Position numbers and translations under genes: made by a program. From positions 1,364,001 to 1,428,000 of the forward strand of contig NZ_AP022593.1 in NCBI RefSeq assembly GCF_010731815.2: a DNA stretch of 64,000 nucleotides, given 5' to 3'. The notes under the pieces are model-generated. The model did no database searches. It had not been told where the DNA came from and saw nothing but the letters and a program-made list of their open reading frames with translations. Origin of the DNA: Mycolicibacterium arabiense. Lineage in GTDB: Bacteria; Actinomycetota; Actinomycetes; Mycobacteriales; Mycobacteriaceae. Within the stretch, counting starts at the first letter, position 1, and each line of letters starts with the position of its first letter. Of the stretch, positions 1-7,342 are shown one piece after another.

Positions 1-955
1 CCCGGGTCGAGTCCAGGATCGCGCGGGCGCGTTCGGTGTCGCCGGCGTCGAGTTCCTGCAGCGCCGTGGACGCGGCGGGGTAGATGGCGGCGAAGATGCC
101 CAGCAGCGCGTCGGAATGTCCTCGGTCGTCGCCGACGATCAGTTCCGGATAGTTGAAGTCGTCGCCGGTGTAGAGCCGTACGCCATCGGGAAGTGCGCGA
201 CGCAGCGCGATTTCGTGTTCGGCGTCGAGCAGGGACACCTTGACCCCGTCGACCGCGTCGGCGTGTTCTTCGATCAGGCTCAGGAAGGTCCCGGTGGCCG
301 AGGCGACGTCGGTGCTTCCCCAGTAGCCGCGCAGCGCGGGGTCGAACATCTCCCCCAGCCAGTGCAGGATGACGGGCCGGTCCACGTGGGCCAGCAGCGT
401 CCGGTACACGGTCAGGTAGTCCTCGGGCGACTGTGCGACCGCGGCCAGCGCCCGGGACGCCATCACGACGACGCGGGCGCCTGCGCCTGCGACGACGTCG
501 ATCTGCTCGCGGTAGGCATCGCCGATCATCCGCAGCCCCGCCACCCCGGACGGAACGTCGGCGATACGCAGTTGGTCGGTACCCGCGCCGCAGGCCAGTC
601 GCCCACCCGACTTGGCGGCTTCCTCGCCGCTGCGTCGGATCAACTCGGCCGTTGCGTCCCAGTCCATGCCCATGCCGCGCTGGGCGGTGTCCATGGCGTC
701 GGCGACGCCCAGCCCGTACGACCACAGCTCGTGGCGGTAGGCCAGCGTCGCGTCCCAGTCGAGGTCGGCGGGCGCCCCTGGTGCGTTGTCGGCCGTGGTG
801 CGGGGCACGACGTGCGCTGCGGCGTAGGCGATCCGGGACCGGATCGGTCCGTCGGGTTTGCGCCACGGACCCGGTGTGCCGAGGCGGTGTGCGCGCAGTT
901 CACCGTCGAGGGGAAGGGTGACGACGAGGTCGGTCGGCGCGTGGGTGAGCGTCAT
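1..955 (-). CDS. DUF993 family protein (dihydrodipicolinate synthase-like), 3' end outside window
   Basis: The minus-strand frame is open from an ATG at 955 to the left edge, so the C-terminus is missing and about 318 residues are visible. The translation begins MTLTHAPTDLVVTLPLDG and contains GRLACGAGTDQL, GARVVVMASRAL and VILHWLGEMFDPALRGYWGS. I recognise these as DUF993, a family with a TIM-barrel fold like class I aldolases of the dihydrodipicolinate synthase type. No substrate is established that I know of. The ATG overlaps the stop of the upstream oxidoreductase (ATGA, 955-952), so the two are translationally coupled and probably act in one catabolic route. An aldolase or lyase step is inference from fold and context. 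The family call is fairly secure; the function is not. Confidence 0.8.
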   Translation of the reverse strand, partial: MTLTHAPTDLVVTLPLDGELRAHRLGTPGPWRKPDGPIRSRIAYAAAHVVPRTTADNAPGAPADLDWDATLAYRHELWSYGLGVADAMDTAQRGMGMDWDATAELIRRSGEEAAKSGGRLACGAGTDQLRIADVPSGVAGLRMIGDAYREQIDVVAGAGARVVVMASRALAAVAQSPEDYLTVYRTLLAHVDRPVILHWLGEMFDPALRGYWGSTDVASATGTFLSLIEEHADAVDGVKVSLLDAEHEIALRRALPDGVRLYTGDDFNYPELIVGDDRGHSDALLGIFAAIYPAASTALQELDAGDTERARAILDSTR

Positions 956-2130
956 AGCGCGATCTCCGGCACCTCGACGCGGATGCCGCGGGCCGAACTC
1001 GTCAGGCCGAGTTCGGCGAGTTGCACGCCGCGCGCTGCCGAGAGCAGCCCGAAGCGGTGCGGCCGGCCGGCGACGGCGTCGCGCAGGTACTCCTCCCACT
1101 GCAACTTGAACCCGTTGTCCAGGTCACCGTTGGCGGGCACCTCGAGCCACTGGTCGCGGAACTTCTCGGTGACCGGCAGGTCGGGGTTCCACACGGGTTT
1201 CGGGGTGTGCGCCCGCTGCTGTGCGACGCAGCGCCGCAACCCGGCGACCGCGGACCCGTGGGTGCCGTCGATCTGGAATTCGACGAGTTCGTCGCGGTAG
1301 ACGCGGACCGCCCACGACGAGTTGATCTGGGCGATGATCCCGCCCTCGATCTCGAAGATGCCGTAGGCGGCGTCGTCGGCCGTGGCGGGGTAGGCCGTGC
1401 CGGACTCGTCCCACCGGGTGGGGATGTGGGTGACGGCCTTGGCGGTGACGGCCCGAACCGTGCCGAGCAGACCCTCCATGACGTAGTTCCAGTGGCAGAA
1501 CATGTCGACGGTGATGCCACCGCCGTCCTCGGCGCGGTAGTTCCAACTGGGGCGTTGCGCGGCCTGGCCGTCGCCTTCGAACACCCAGTAGCCGAACTCG
1601 CCGCGCATCGAGAGGATCCGGCCGAAGAAGCCCTCGTCGACCAGGCGGCGCAGCTTGACCAGCCCGGGGAGGTAGAGCTTGTCGTGCACGACGCCCGCGA
1701 CCACGCCTGCGTTCTCCGCCATCCGCGCGAGTTCGATTGCCTCGGTGAGCGTCTCGGCGGTGGGCTTCTCGGTGTACACGTGCTTGCCCGCCTTGATGGC
1801 TGCGGTCAGCGCCTCGACCCTGCGTGAGGTGACCTGGGCGTCGAAGTACACGTCGACCGACGGGTCGGCGATCACCGACGCGGCGTCGGTGGTCCAGTGT
1901 TCGATGCCGTGCTCGGCAGCCATGTCGGCGAGCCGATCGGCGTTGCGGCCGACGAGGATCGGTTCGACGTCGAGGCGCGTGCCGTCGTCGAGGGTCAGGC
2001 CCGAGTCGCGCAGCGGCAGGATCGAGCGGACGAGATGCTGGCGGTACCCCATCCGTCCGGTCACGCCGTTCATCGCGATGCGAAGGGTTCTGCGGTCGCC
2101 CTGACGTGCAGGGGTGGTGGAAGAAGACAT
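952..2130 (-). CDS. Gfo/Idh/MocA family NAD(P)-dependent oxidoreductase
   Basis: 392 aa. The N-terminal Rossmann segment (about residues 16-30, IAMNGVTGRMGYRQ) has a glycine-rich turn. The family EKP motif is at 121-123 (VYTEKP), and a typical C-terminal alpha/beta substrate domain follows with GGGITVDMFCHW. The enzyme should oxidise or reduce a hydroxyl of a sugar, inositol or similar polyol using NAD(P). It is the first gene of an operon with the DUF993 gene (ATGA overlap) and is divergent from a LacI regulator. A TTGACC-17-TACCGT promoter and a LacI-type operator lie directly upstream. The start was chosen because nothing in frame upstream is better. The family is certain; the substrate is unknown. 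Confidence 0.9.
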   Translation of the reverse strand: MSSSTTPARQGDRRTLRIAMNGVTGRMGYRQHLVRSILPLRDSGLTLDDGTRLDVEPILVGRNADRLADMAAEHGIEHWTTDAASVIADPSVDVYFDAQVTSRRVEALTAAIKAGKHVYTEKPTAETLTEAIELARMAENAGVVAGVVHDKLYLPGLVKLRRLVDEGFFGRILSMRGEFGYWVFEGDGQAAQRPSWNYRAEDGGGITVDMFCHWNYVMEGLLGTVRAVTAKAVTHIPTRWDESGTAYPATADDAAYGIFEIEGGIIAQINSSWAVRVYRDELVEFQIDGTHGSAVAGLRRCVAQQRAHTPKPVWNPDLPVTEKFRDQWLEVPANGDLDNGFKLQWEEYLRDAVAGRPHRFGLLSAARGVQLAELGLTSSARGIRVEVPEIAL

Positions 2131-2197
2131 GTGAGTGTGCCCCGTCTGATGGGCGCGGACGTATGCGACGCCGCGCGGATGCGGTCGGTTGCACTTC

Positions 2198-2211
2198 GGA
2201 ATGCGCTTTCC
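2198..2211. promoter_or_regulatory. LacI-family operator, copy 1
   Basis: GGAATGCGCTTTCC. This is the exact reverse complement of copy 2 at 3401-3414. It is a palindrome with one mismatched pair and a central GCGC, as LacI-family sites usually have a central CG. It lies just downstream of the -10 box of the oxidoreductase promoter and about 90 bp upstream of the LacI gene. Confidence 0.75.
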
Positions 2212-2240
2212 ACGGTAAGCTGCCGAGGCGCGGCGGTCAA
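2212..2240 (-). promoter_or_regulatory. Promoter of the Gfo/Idh-DUF993 operon
   Basis: Read on the minus strand: TTGACC (2240-2235), a 17-nt spacer, then TACCGT (2217-2212). This fits a mycobacterial SigA-type promoter. The operator at 2198-2211 begins at the very next base, where a bound repressor would block initiation. Confidence 0.65.
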
Positions 2241-2300
2241 GCGTCGCGTCGGATCCGTGTCGATCCGGTCAGCCGGACCCGGACGTGGAGGACGCAGCAG

Positions 2301-3326
2301 ATGGCGGTGACCCTGCAGGACGTGGCCGCGCGGGCGGGAGTCTCGCAGGCCACCGCGTCGCGGGTGCTCAACGGGTCGGCCCGCGTTCCCGGCGAAGGCG
2401 TCGCCGACCGGGTCCGCACTGCCGCCCGTGAACTCGGATACGTCCCAAATGCCCAGGCCCAGGCGCTCGCCCGTGCCTCGACCGGCCTGCTGGGGTTGAT
2501 CGTGCACGACATCGCGGACCCGTACTTCTCCTCGATCGCCCGCGGTGTGCAGTCCGCTGCCAGAACGGCCAACAAACAGGTGCTGTTGGCCAGCACCGAC
2601 CGCGACTTCGACATCGAGCGCGACGCGGTCAGCACCTTCATCTCGCACCGCGCCGACGCCATCGTGCTGGCGGGTTCGCGCCAGAGCGGCGACCTCGACC
2701 GCGACCTGGAGACCGAGTTCGGCCGCTACCGGGCCAACGGCGGGCGCGTCGTGGCGATCGGGCAGCCGCTGGCGTTCGGCGGCGCCGTCGAACCCGAGAA
2801 TCACTACGCCTCTGGGCAATTGGCGGACGCCCTGATCGAGGCCGGGCATCAGCGGTTCGCCGTGATCGGCGGGCCTGGCAACATCCGCACGTCGGTGGAC
2901 CGCCGCAACGGCTTCGTCGAGACCCTGGCCAGGCGCGGACTCACCCCCCTGGTTGAGGTATCCGGCGACTTCACCCGCGACGGTGGCCATTCCGCGGCGC
3001 ACCGCCTGGCCGCGGCGTTGCAGGTGACCGCCGACTCCGGGGCTCCGCCGGTGTGCGTCTTCGCCGTCACCGACGTAATGGCCATCGGTGCGATCGCCGC
3101 GTGGCGCGACCTCGGACTGAGCGTGCCGCGCGACGTCTGCATCGCCGGCTTCGACGACATCCCGACACTGCGCGACCACACCCCCAGCCTGTCGACCGTG
3201 GCGCTGCCACTGGAGGAGATCGGTACGCGCGCCGTCGAATTGGCGTTGCGGACCGATGCCGACGCCGCGGATCTCCGCGAGCGGATCCCCGGCCGCGTGA
3301 TCCTGCGCGACAGCACACGCCTCTGA
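2301..3326 (+). CDS. LacI-family transcriptional regulator
   Basis: 341 aa from the ATG at 2301, with GGAGG nine bases upstream (2287-2291). A longer upstream reading is open but has no such site. Residues 3-24 (VTLQDVAARAGVSQATASRVLN) are the LacI helix-turn-helix and hinge start. A periplasmic-binding-protein-like sensor domain follows from about residue 60 (GLIVHDIADPYFSSIARGVQ), ending near IAGFDDIPTLRDHTPSLSTV. It sits between the oxidoreductase operon and the ABC transporter operon. Both promoters carry the same 14-bp site, so it is very likely a local repressor released by the transported compound or a derivative. The effector is unknown. Confidence 0.93.
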   Translation: MAVTLQDVAARAGVSQATASRVLNGSARVPGEGVADRVRTAARELGYVPNAQAQALARASTGLLGLIVHDIADPYFSSIARGVQSAARTANKQVLLASTDRDFDIERDAVSTFISHRADAIVLAGSRQSGDLDRDLETEFGRYRANGGRVVAIGQPLAFGGAVEPENHYASGQLADALIEAGHQRFAVIGGPGNIRTSVDRRNGFVETLARRGLTPLVEVSGDFTRDGGHSAAHRLAAALQVTADSGAPPVCVFAVTDVMAIGAIAAWRDLGLSVPRDVCIAGFDDIPTLRDHTPSLSTVALPLEEIGTRAVELALRTDADAADLRERIPGRVILRDSTRL

Positions 3327-3358
3327 TCAGCGCGAACACGCCGGGCACGGCGAGGGCG

Positions 3359-3388
3359 TTGACAGTGTGGGCTGCATCACGTTATCGT
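3359..3388 (+). promoter_or_regulatory. Promoter of the ABC transporter operon
   Basis: TTGACA (3359-3364), an 18-nt spacer, then TATCGT (3383-3388, a TAnnnT -10). The transcript should start around 3395, a few bases before the operator at 3401, so a bound repressor would block it. Confidence 0.7.
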
Positions 3389-3400
3389 CGGCCTTGCTTC

Positions 3401-3414
3401 GGAAAGCGCATTCC
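3401..3414. promoter_or_regulatory. LacI-family operator, copy 2
   Basis: GGAAAGCGCATTCC, identical on the opposite strand to the site at 2198-2211. It lies between the predicted transcription start and the permease ATG at 3461. The shared site ties the transporter and the oxidoreductase operon to one regulator. Confidence 0.75.
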
Positions 3415-3460
3415 CAACGGGCGCTGAGATCGCCCGGGCCCTTCGAACTTAGGACTGTCC

Positions 3461-4336
3461 ATGGCCGTTACCGCTCCGGCCGGGCTGCGCGACACCGCGC
3501 AGCCGGTCTCGCAGCCGGCATCACGACGACCGCGCCGCCCATCGTTCTCACCACGCGCCACCCTGTCGAACTTCTGGCGTCCGATGGCGCTGTTGGCCGC
3601 GCTGCTCGCAGCCTGGTGGGCCGTGACGGAGGCCGAACTGGTCGCGCCCTACATCCTCCCGTCACCGGCCGACACGTGGGCCACCGCCCGGGAGAACGCC
3701 GCCTACCTAGCCCAGAACACCTGGGTCACCACCTGGGAGACGGTGATCGGCTTCGCGATCGCCGCCGTCTTCGGCGTCCTGATGGCCGTCGTGATGGTGT
3801 ACTCCTCCAACGTGGAGAAGACGGTCTACCCGTTGATCCTCTTCGCACAGGTGGTGCCCAAGATCGCGATCGCGCCACTGTTCATCGTGTGGCTCGGCTT
3901 CGGCCCCTCGCCCAAGATCCTCGTCGCCGTCCTGATGGCGTTCTTCCCGGTCGTCATCTCGTGCCTCGCAGGTCTGCGGACGGTGGATCCCGAGATCCTC
4001 GAACTCACCTCGACGATGGGTGCGAGCCGTTTCAAGACGTTCATGAAGATCCGGTTCCCGGCCTCGCTGCCACAGCTCATGTCCGGCCTGAAGGTCGCTG
4101 CCACGCTCGCCGTCACCGGCGCCGTGGTTGGCGAGTTCGTCGGCTCCAACGAAGGACTCGGCTACGTCATCCTCCAGGCGAACGGCAACGTCGACACCGC
4201 AATGCTGTTCGCCGCCCTGATCATCATGTCCTTCCTGGGCATCGTGCTCTTCGCCATCATCGAGATCGCCGAGAAGCTGCTCATCCCCTGGCATTCCTCA
4301 CGACGCGCCGCCTCATCGACCACCCACGCCGTCTGA
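3461..4336 (+). CDS. ABC transporter permease, NitT/TauT (SsuC-like) type
   Basis: 291 aa. A basic N-terminal tail of about 40 residues is followed by roughly six hydrophobic helices. The permease loop that contacts the ATPase is LTSTMGASRFKTFMKIRFPASLP (EAA-type). It resembles the inner-membrane subunit of nitrate, taurine, sulfonate and pyrimidine-precursor importers. It is the first gene of a three-gene operon: 33 bp to the binding protein, then 10 bp to the ATPase. AGGA at 3451 supports the ATG at 3461. The operator at 3401 suggests induction by substrate. Confidence 0.9.
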   Translation: MAVTAPAGLRDTAQPVSQPASRRPRRPSFSPRATLSNFWRPMALLAALLAAWWAVTEAELVAPYILPSPADTWATARENAAYLAQNTWVTTWETVIGFAIAAVFGVLMAVVMVYSSNVEKTVYPLILFAQVVPKIAIAPLFIVWLGFGPSPKILVAVLMAFFPVVISCLAGLRTVDPEILELTSTMGASRFKTFMKIRFPASLPQLMSGLKVAATLAVTGAVVGEFVGSNEGLGYVILQANGNVDTAMLFAALIIMSFLGIVLFAIIEIAEKLLIPWHSSRRAASSTTHAV

Positions 4337-4369
4337 CCCACCACCGTCGACCCAATCAAGGAGACACCC

Positions 4370-5407
4370 ATGACGTTCACCCGACGCCGCGCCGTCGCCA
4401 TCGCCGCGGCCGCCACCGCCACCGCCCTCACGCTGACCGCCTGTGGCGGAAGTGGTTCGCAGAGCACCGATTCCGCCGACGGCTCGGCCGCACCGGCAAC
4501 GCTAATGCTGAACTGGTACCCCTACGGCGAGCACGCACCGTTCTACTACGGCGTGGAGAAGGGGATCTTCGCCAAGCACGGCGTGGACCTGACGATCGAC
4601 GCCGGCCAGGGCTCCACCAAGACCGTGCAGGCCGTCGGCTCCCAACAGACCGACTTCGGCTGGGCAGACACCCCCGCGGTGCTGAGCAACATCGACAAGG
4701 GCGTCGACGTCAAGAGCGCAGGGGTGTACCTGCAGACCACGCCGTCGGCCGTGCAGGTGTTCGCGGACTCCGGGATCAACACGCCGCAGGACCTCGTCGG
4801 CCGCACCATCGCCGTCTCCGCCGGTGACGCGCCCACCACGACGTTCCCGATCTTCCTCGACAAGGTCGGCATCGCCGACGATCAGGTCAAGCAGCAGAGC
4901 CTCGACGCGGCGGGCAAGATGGCCGCAATGCTCTCGGGTCGCGTCGACGGCCTGATCGGCTTCGCGCACGACCAGGGGCCGACGATCGCAAACAAGAGCG
5001 GCCGCGAGGTGCGCTACCTCCGCTACTCCGACGCCGGCCTCAACTTCTACAGCAACGGGCTGATCGCGAACACCAAGACGATCGCTGACGACCCGGAACT
5101 GGTGCAGGCCATGGTCGACGCCACCAGCGAGGCCTACGCCGCCGCGGCAGCCGACCCACAGGGCGCCGTCGACGCGATGGCCGGCAAGGATCCGCAGATG
5201 CCGCCGCGCGAGGTGCTGCTCGAGCAGTGGCAGCAGACCATCCCGCTGCTGAACACTCCGGCCACGGCGGACAAGGCGCCCGGCGTCAACGCCGAGGAGG
5301 ACTGGACGGCCACCATCGCCACCCTCAACCAGGCCGGCCTGCTGGAGACGGCGAAGAACCCGTCGGAGTACTGGGATTCGTCCTTCGCTCCGCGCGGCGA
5401 GCAGTAG
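4370..5407 (+). CDS. ABC transporter substrate-binding lipoprotein (NMT1/THI5-like, SsuA/ThiY type)
   Basis: 345 aa. The export signal has a basic start (TRRRAVAIA) and lipobox LTAC with the lipidated cysteine at residue 25. The mature part begins LMLNWYPYGEHAPFYYGVEKGIF and continues with a TVQAVGSQQTDFGWADTP segment, typical of NMT1/THI5-like or SsuA-like proteins that bind small organic ions or pyrimidines. It should sit on the outer face of the membrane and feed the permease. AAGGAG lies upstream of the ATG. Family membership is clear. The ligand cannot be read from the sequence. The LacI and dehydrogenase context argues for a carbon source rather than sulfonate. Confidence 0.9.
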   Translation: MTFTRRRAVAIAAAATATALTLTACGGSGSQSTDSADGSAAPATLMLNWYPYGEHAPFYYGVEKGIFAKHGVDLTIDAGQGSTKTVQAVGSQQTDFGWADTPAVLSNIDKGVDVKSAGVYLQTTPSAVQVFADSGINTPQDLVGRTIAVSAGDAPTTTFPIFLDKVGIADDQVKQQSLDAAGKMAAMLSGRVDGLIGFAHDQGPTIANKSGREVRYLRYSDAGLNFYSNGLIANTKTIADDPELVQAMVDATSEAYAAAAADPQGAVDAMAGKDPQMPPREVLLEQWQQTIPLLNTPATADKAPGVNAEEDWTATIATLNQAGLLETAKNPSEYWDSSFAPRGEQ

Positions 5408-5417
5408 GGGGACGCAG

Positions 5418-6227
5418 ATGAGCACCGCCATGATCGACACCGAGACCGGCGTGACGCCGGCGGCGATCTCCATCGACGACCTCACCGTCACCTTCTCGTC
5501 CAAGCGCGGCACCACCACCGCGCTCGAGGACATCGACCTGTCCGTGGCCGACGGCGAATTCGTCACCATCGCAGGCCCTTCCGGCTGCGGTAAGTCGACG
5601 CTGCTGAAGGTGATCGCAGGCCTCACCAACTCCACCCGGGGCGAGGTGCGGTTGCGGGGCCGCGACGTCCGCGGGCCCCAGCGCGAGATCGGCTACGTCT
5701 TCCAGCGCGCAGCCTTGCTGGAATGGCGCAGCGTGCGCAAGAACATCCTGCTGCAGGCCGAGATGCGCGGCATGTCACGCCAGGCCGCAGCGCGCCGCTG
5801 CGACCACCTGCTCGAGATGACCGGGCTGACCGGGTTCGAGAACGCCATGCCGTACGAGCTGTCCGGCGGTATGCAACAACGAGTCTCACTGTGCCGGGCG
5901 CTGCTGCACGAACCCGACGTGCTGCTCATGGACGAGCCCTTCGGCGCACTCGATGCGTTGACCCGCGAGAAGATGAACGTCGAGCTGCACCGGATCTGGC
6001 GCGAGACCAAGACCACCGTCGTCCTGGTCACCCACTCCGTCGCCGAGGCGGTCTACCTGGCCAACCGCGTGGTGGTGATGAGCCCGCGTCCCGGCCGCAT
6101 CGTCGAGACACTCGACGTCGACCTGCCGGGGCACCGCGACTACGCCGAGACGATGGAACGCCCGGAGTTCATCCACGTCGCCAACCGCGTGCGCGAACTG
6201 CTGGGCAGCGCTTCGGCCGCCGACTGA
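5418..6227 (+). CDS. ABC transporter ATP-binding protein, NitT/TauT (SsuB-like) type
   Basis: 269 aa. Walker A is GPSGCGKST (53-61), the Q-loop is FQR near 95, the signature LSGGMQQ is at 148-154, the Walker B/DEP is at 171-174 and the switch histidine is in VTHSVAEAV. It energises the permease encoded two genes upstream. It has no extra C-terminal regulatory domain. A purine-rich GGGGGACGCAG precedes the ATG. It converges with the merR gene with only 11 bp between stops. Confidence 0.93.
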   Translation: MSTAMIDTETGVTPAAISIDDLTVTFSSKRGTTTALEDIDLSVADGEFVTIAGPSGCGKSTLLKVIAGLTNSTRGEVRLRGRDVRGPQREIGYVFQRAALLEWRSVRKNILLQAEMRGMSRQAAARRCDHLLEMTGLTGFENAMPYELSGGMQQRVSLCRALLHEPDVLLMDEPFGALDALTREKMNVELHRIWRETKTTVVLVTHSVAEAVYLANRVVVMSPRPGRIVETLDVDLPGHRDYAETMERPEFIHVANRVRELLGSASAAD

Positions 6228-6238
6228 ACGACGACCGG

Positions 6239-6676
6239 CTAGCCCTGCTCCGGCCCGGAGTGCTGCGCCGCGATCTGCTCGACGGTGGCACCATCGACCA
6301 GTCGGTCCAGGGCGCCGATCATCGTGGCGCACTCCCGCGCCGGATGATCGGTCGGGCAGTTCAGCGCATGGGTGAGGAACTCCTTGGCACCCCGGGCCTG
6401 TGCGATCACCCGATCCAGTTCGGCGATCTGGTCGCGAATCGTCGCGCGCCACTGTTCGCTCGGGGCGTCGAGGACCTCGGCGGCCGCGTCCAGCGGCAAG
6501 CCCAACCGGTGCGCGATCTTCAGGAACGCCAGGTGGCGCATCTCCTGGGGCCCGTACATGCGCCTGCCTGCCCGACGTGCCACCGGTCTGACCAACCCGC
6601 GGTCGTCGTAGTAGCGCAGCGCCGACGGCCGCATCCGCAGCCGCGCGGCCGCCTCGCCGATCGAGATCACGTCCAT
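6239..6676 (-). CDS. MerR-family transcriptional regulator
   Basis: 145 aa. The winged HTH (residues 5-31, IGEAAARLRMRPSALRYYDDRGLVRP) is followed by a dimerisation helix. A C-terminal loop, CPTDHPAREC, has cysteines at 107 and 116. Paired cysteines here resemble the metal or thiol sensing loop of CueR-like MerR proteins, but many actinobacterial homologues carry this loop and the signal is unknown. It is divergent from the methyltransferase gene; the shared 45-bp region holds a MerR-type promoter. The ATG at 6676 is the first codon of the conserved domain. Confidence 0.88.
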   Translation of the reverse strand: MDVISIGEAAARLRMRPSALRYYDDRGLVRPVARRAGRRMYGPQEMRHLAFLKIAHRLGLPLDAAAEVLDAPSEQWRATIRDQIAELDRVIAQARGAKEFLTHALNCPTDHPARECATMIGALDRLVDGATVEQIAAQHSGPEQG

Positions 6677-6683
6677 ACGACAT

Positions 6684-6714
6684 TTGACTTCAACCCGGCT
6701 TGAACCGGCAAGGT
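6684..6714 (+). promoter_or_regulatory. MerR-type promoter with 19-bp spacer
   Basis: TTGACT (6684-6689), a 19-nt spacer, then CAAGGT (6709-6714). The inverted repeat TTCAA-N6-TTGAA (6689-6704) lies across the start of the spacer. Over-long 19-bp spacers with a dyad between -35 and -10 are the hallmark of MerR-activated promoters. The GTG of the methyltransferase follows seven bases after the -10, so the transcript is predicted to be leaderless. Confidence 0.65.
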
Positions 6715-6721
6715 CGAATCC

Positions 6722-7339
6722 GTGAGTGAGCCAGCGTCCCCCCAACCCGTCAACCACCACGCCGACCACCCAGGTTTCGCAGGCATCGGCGGAGCGCTCT
6801 GCGGTCTGGTCTTCCTGCTCGTCGGCCGCGCCAACGCGAGGCTCGTGGTCGCGCTCGCGCGCCCCGCGGTGGGTGACCACGTCGTCGACGTCGGATGCGG
6901 GCCCGGCACCGCCGCCCGGGCCGCCGCGCGGCGCGGCGCCCGCGTCACCGGTGTCGACCCCGCCGAAACCATGCTGCGCTTGGCGCGCGCCGTCACCCAC
7001 CGTCAGGACGTCACGTGGGCCGAGGGCTCCGCCGAGGCACTACCCGTCGCCGACGGTACGGCGACCGTCGTATGGGCACTGGCCACGGTGCACCACTGGC
7101 GTGACGCGAGTGCCGGTGTCGCCGAGGCACACCGGGTGCTGCGGGCGGGTGGACGCCTGATCGCGATCGAACGCCGGACGACCCGGGACGCGACCGGCCT
7201 GTCCAGTCACGGGTGGACCCGCGAGCAGGCCGAGTCCTTCGCCGAGCTGTGCCGCACCACCGGCTTCGTCGACGTCGACGTGCGCGGCGAGCGGGCCGGA
7301 CGACGCGACGTGTGGGCGGTCATCGGTCACCGCGCCTGA
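6722..7339 (+). CDS. Class I SAM-dependent methyltransferase
   Basis: 205 aa from a GTG at 6722. Motif I (VVDVGCGPGTA, about 54-64) binds S-adenosylmethionine. Motif II is at GVDPAETML and the post-I acidic region at EGSAEALPVADG. The fold is that of small UbiE/Methyltransf_11 proteins, and the acceptor is unknown. The probable promoter is the MerR-type site at 6684-6714, so the neighbouring MerR protein likely controls it. It converges with the MATE gene, with stop codons three bases apart. Confidence 0.85.
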   Translation: MSEPASPQPVNHHADHPGFAGIGGALCGLVFLLVGRANARLVVALARPAVGDHVVDVGCGPGTAARAAARRGARVTGVDPAETMLRLARAVTHRQDVTWAEGSAEALPVADGTATVVWALATVHHWRDASAGVAEAHRVLRAGGRLIAIERRTTRDATGLSSHGWTREQAESFAELCRTTGFVDVDVRGERAGRRDVWAVIGHRA

Positions 7340-7342
7340 CGC

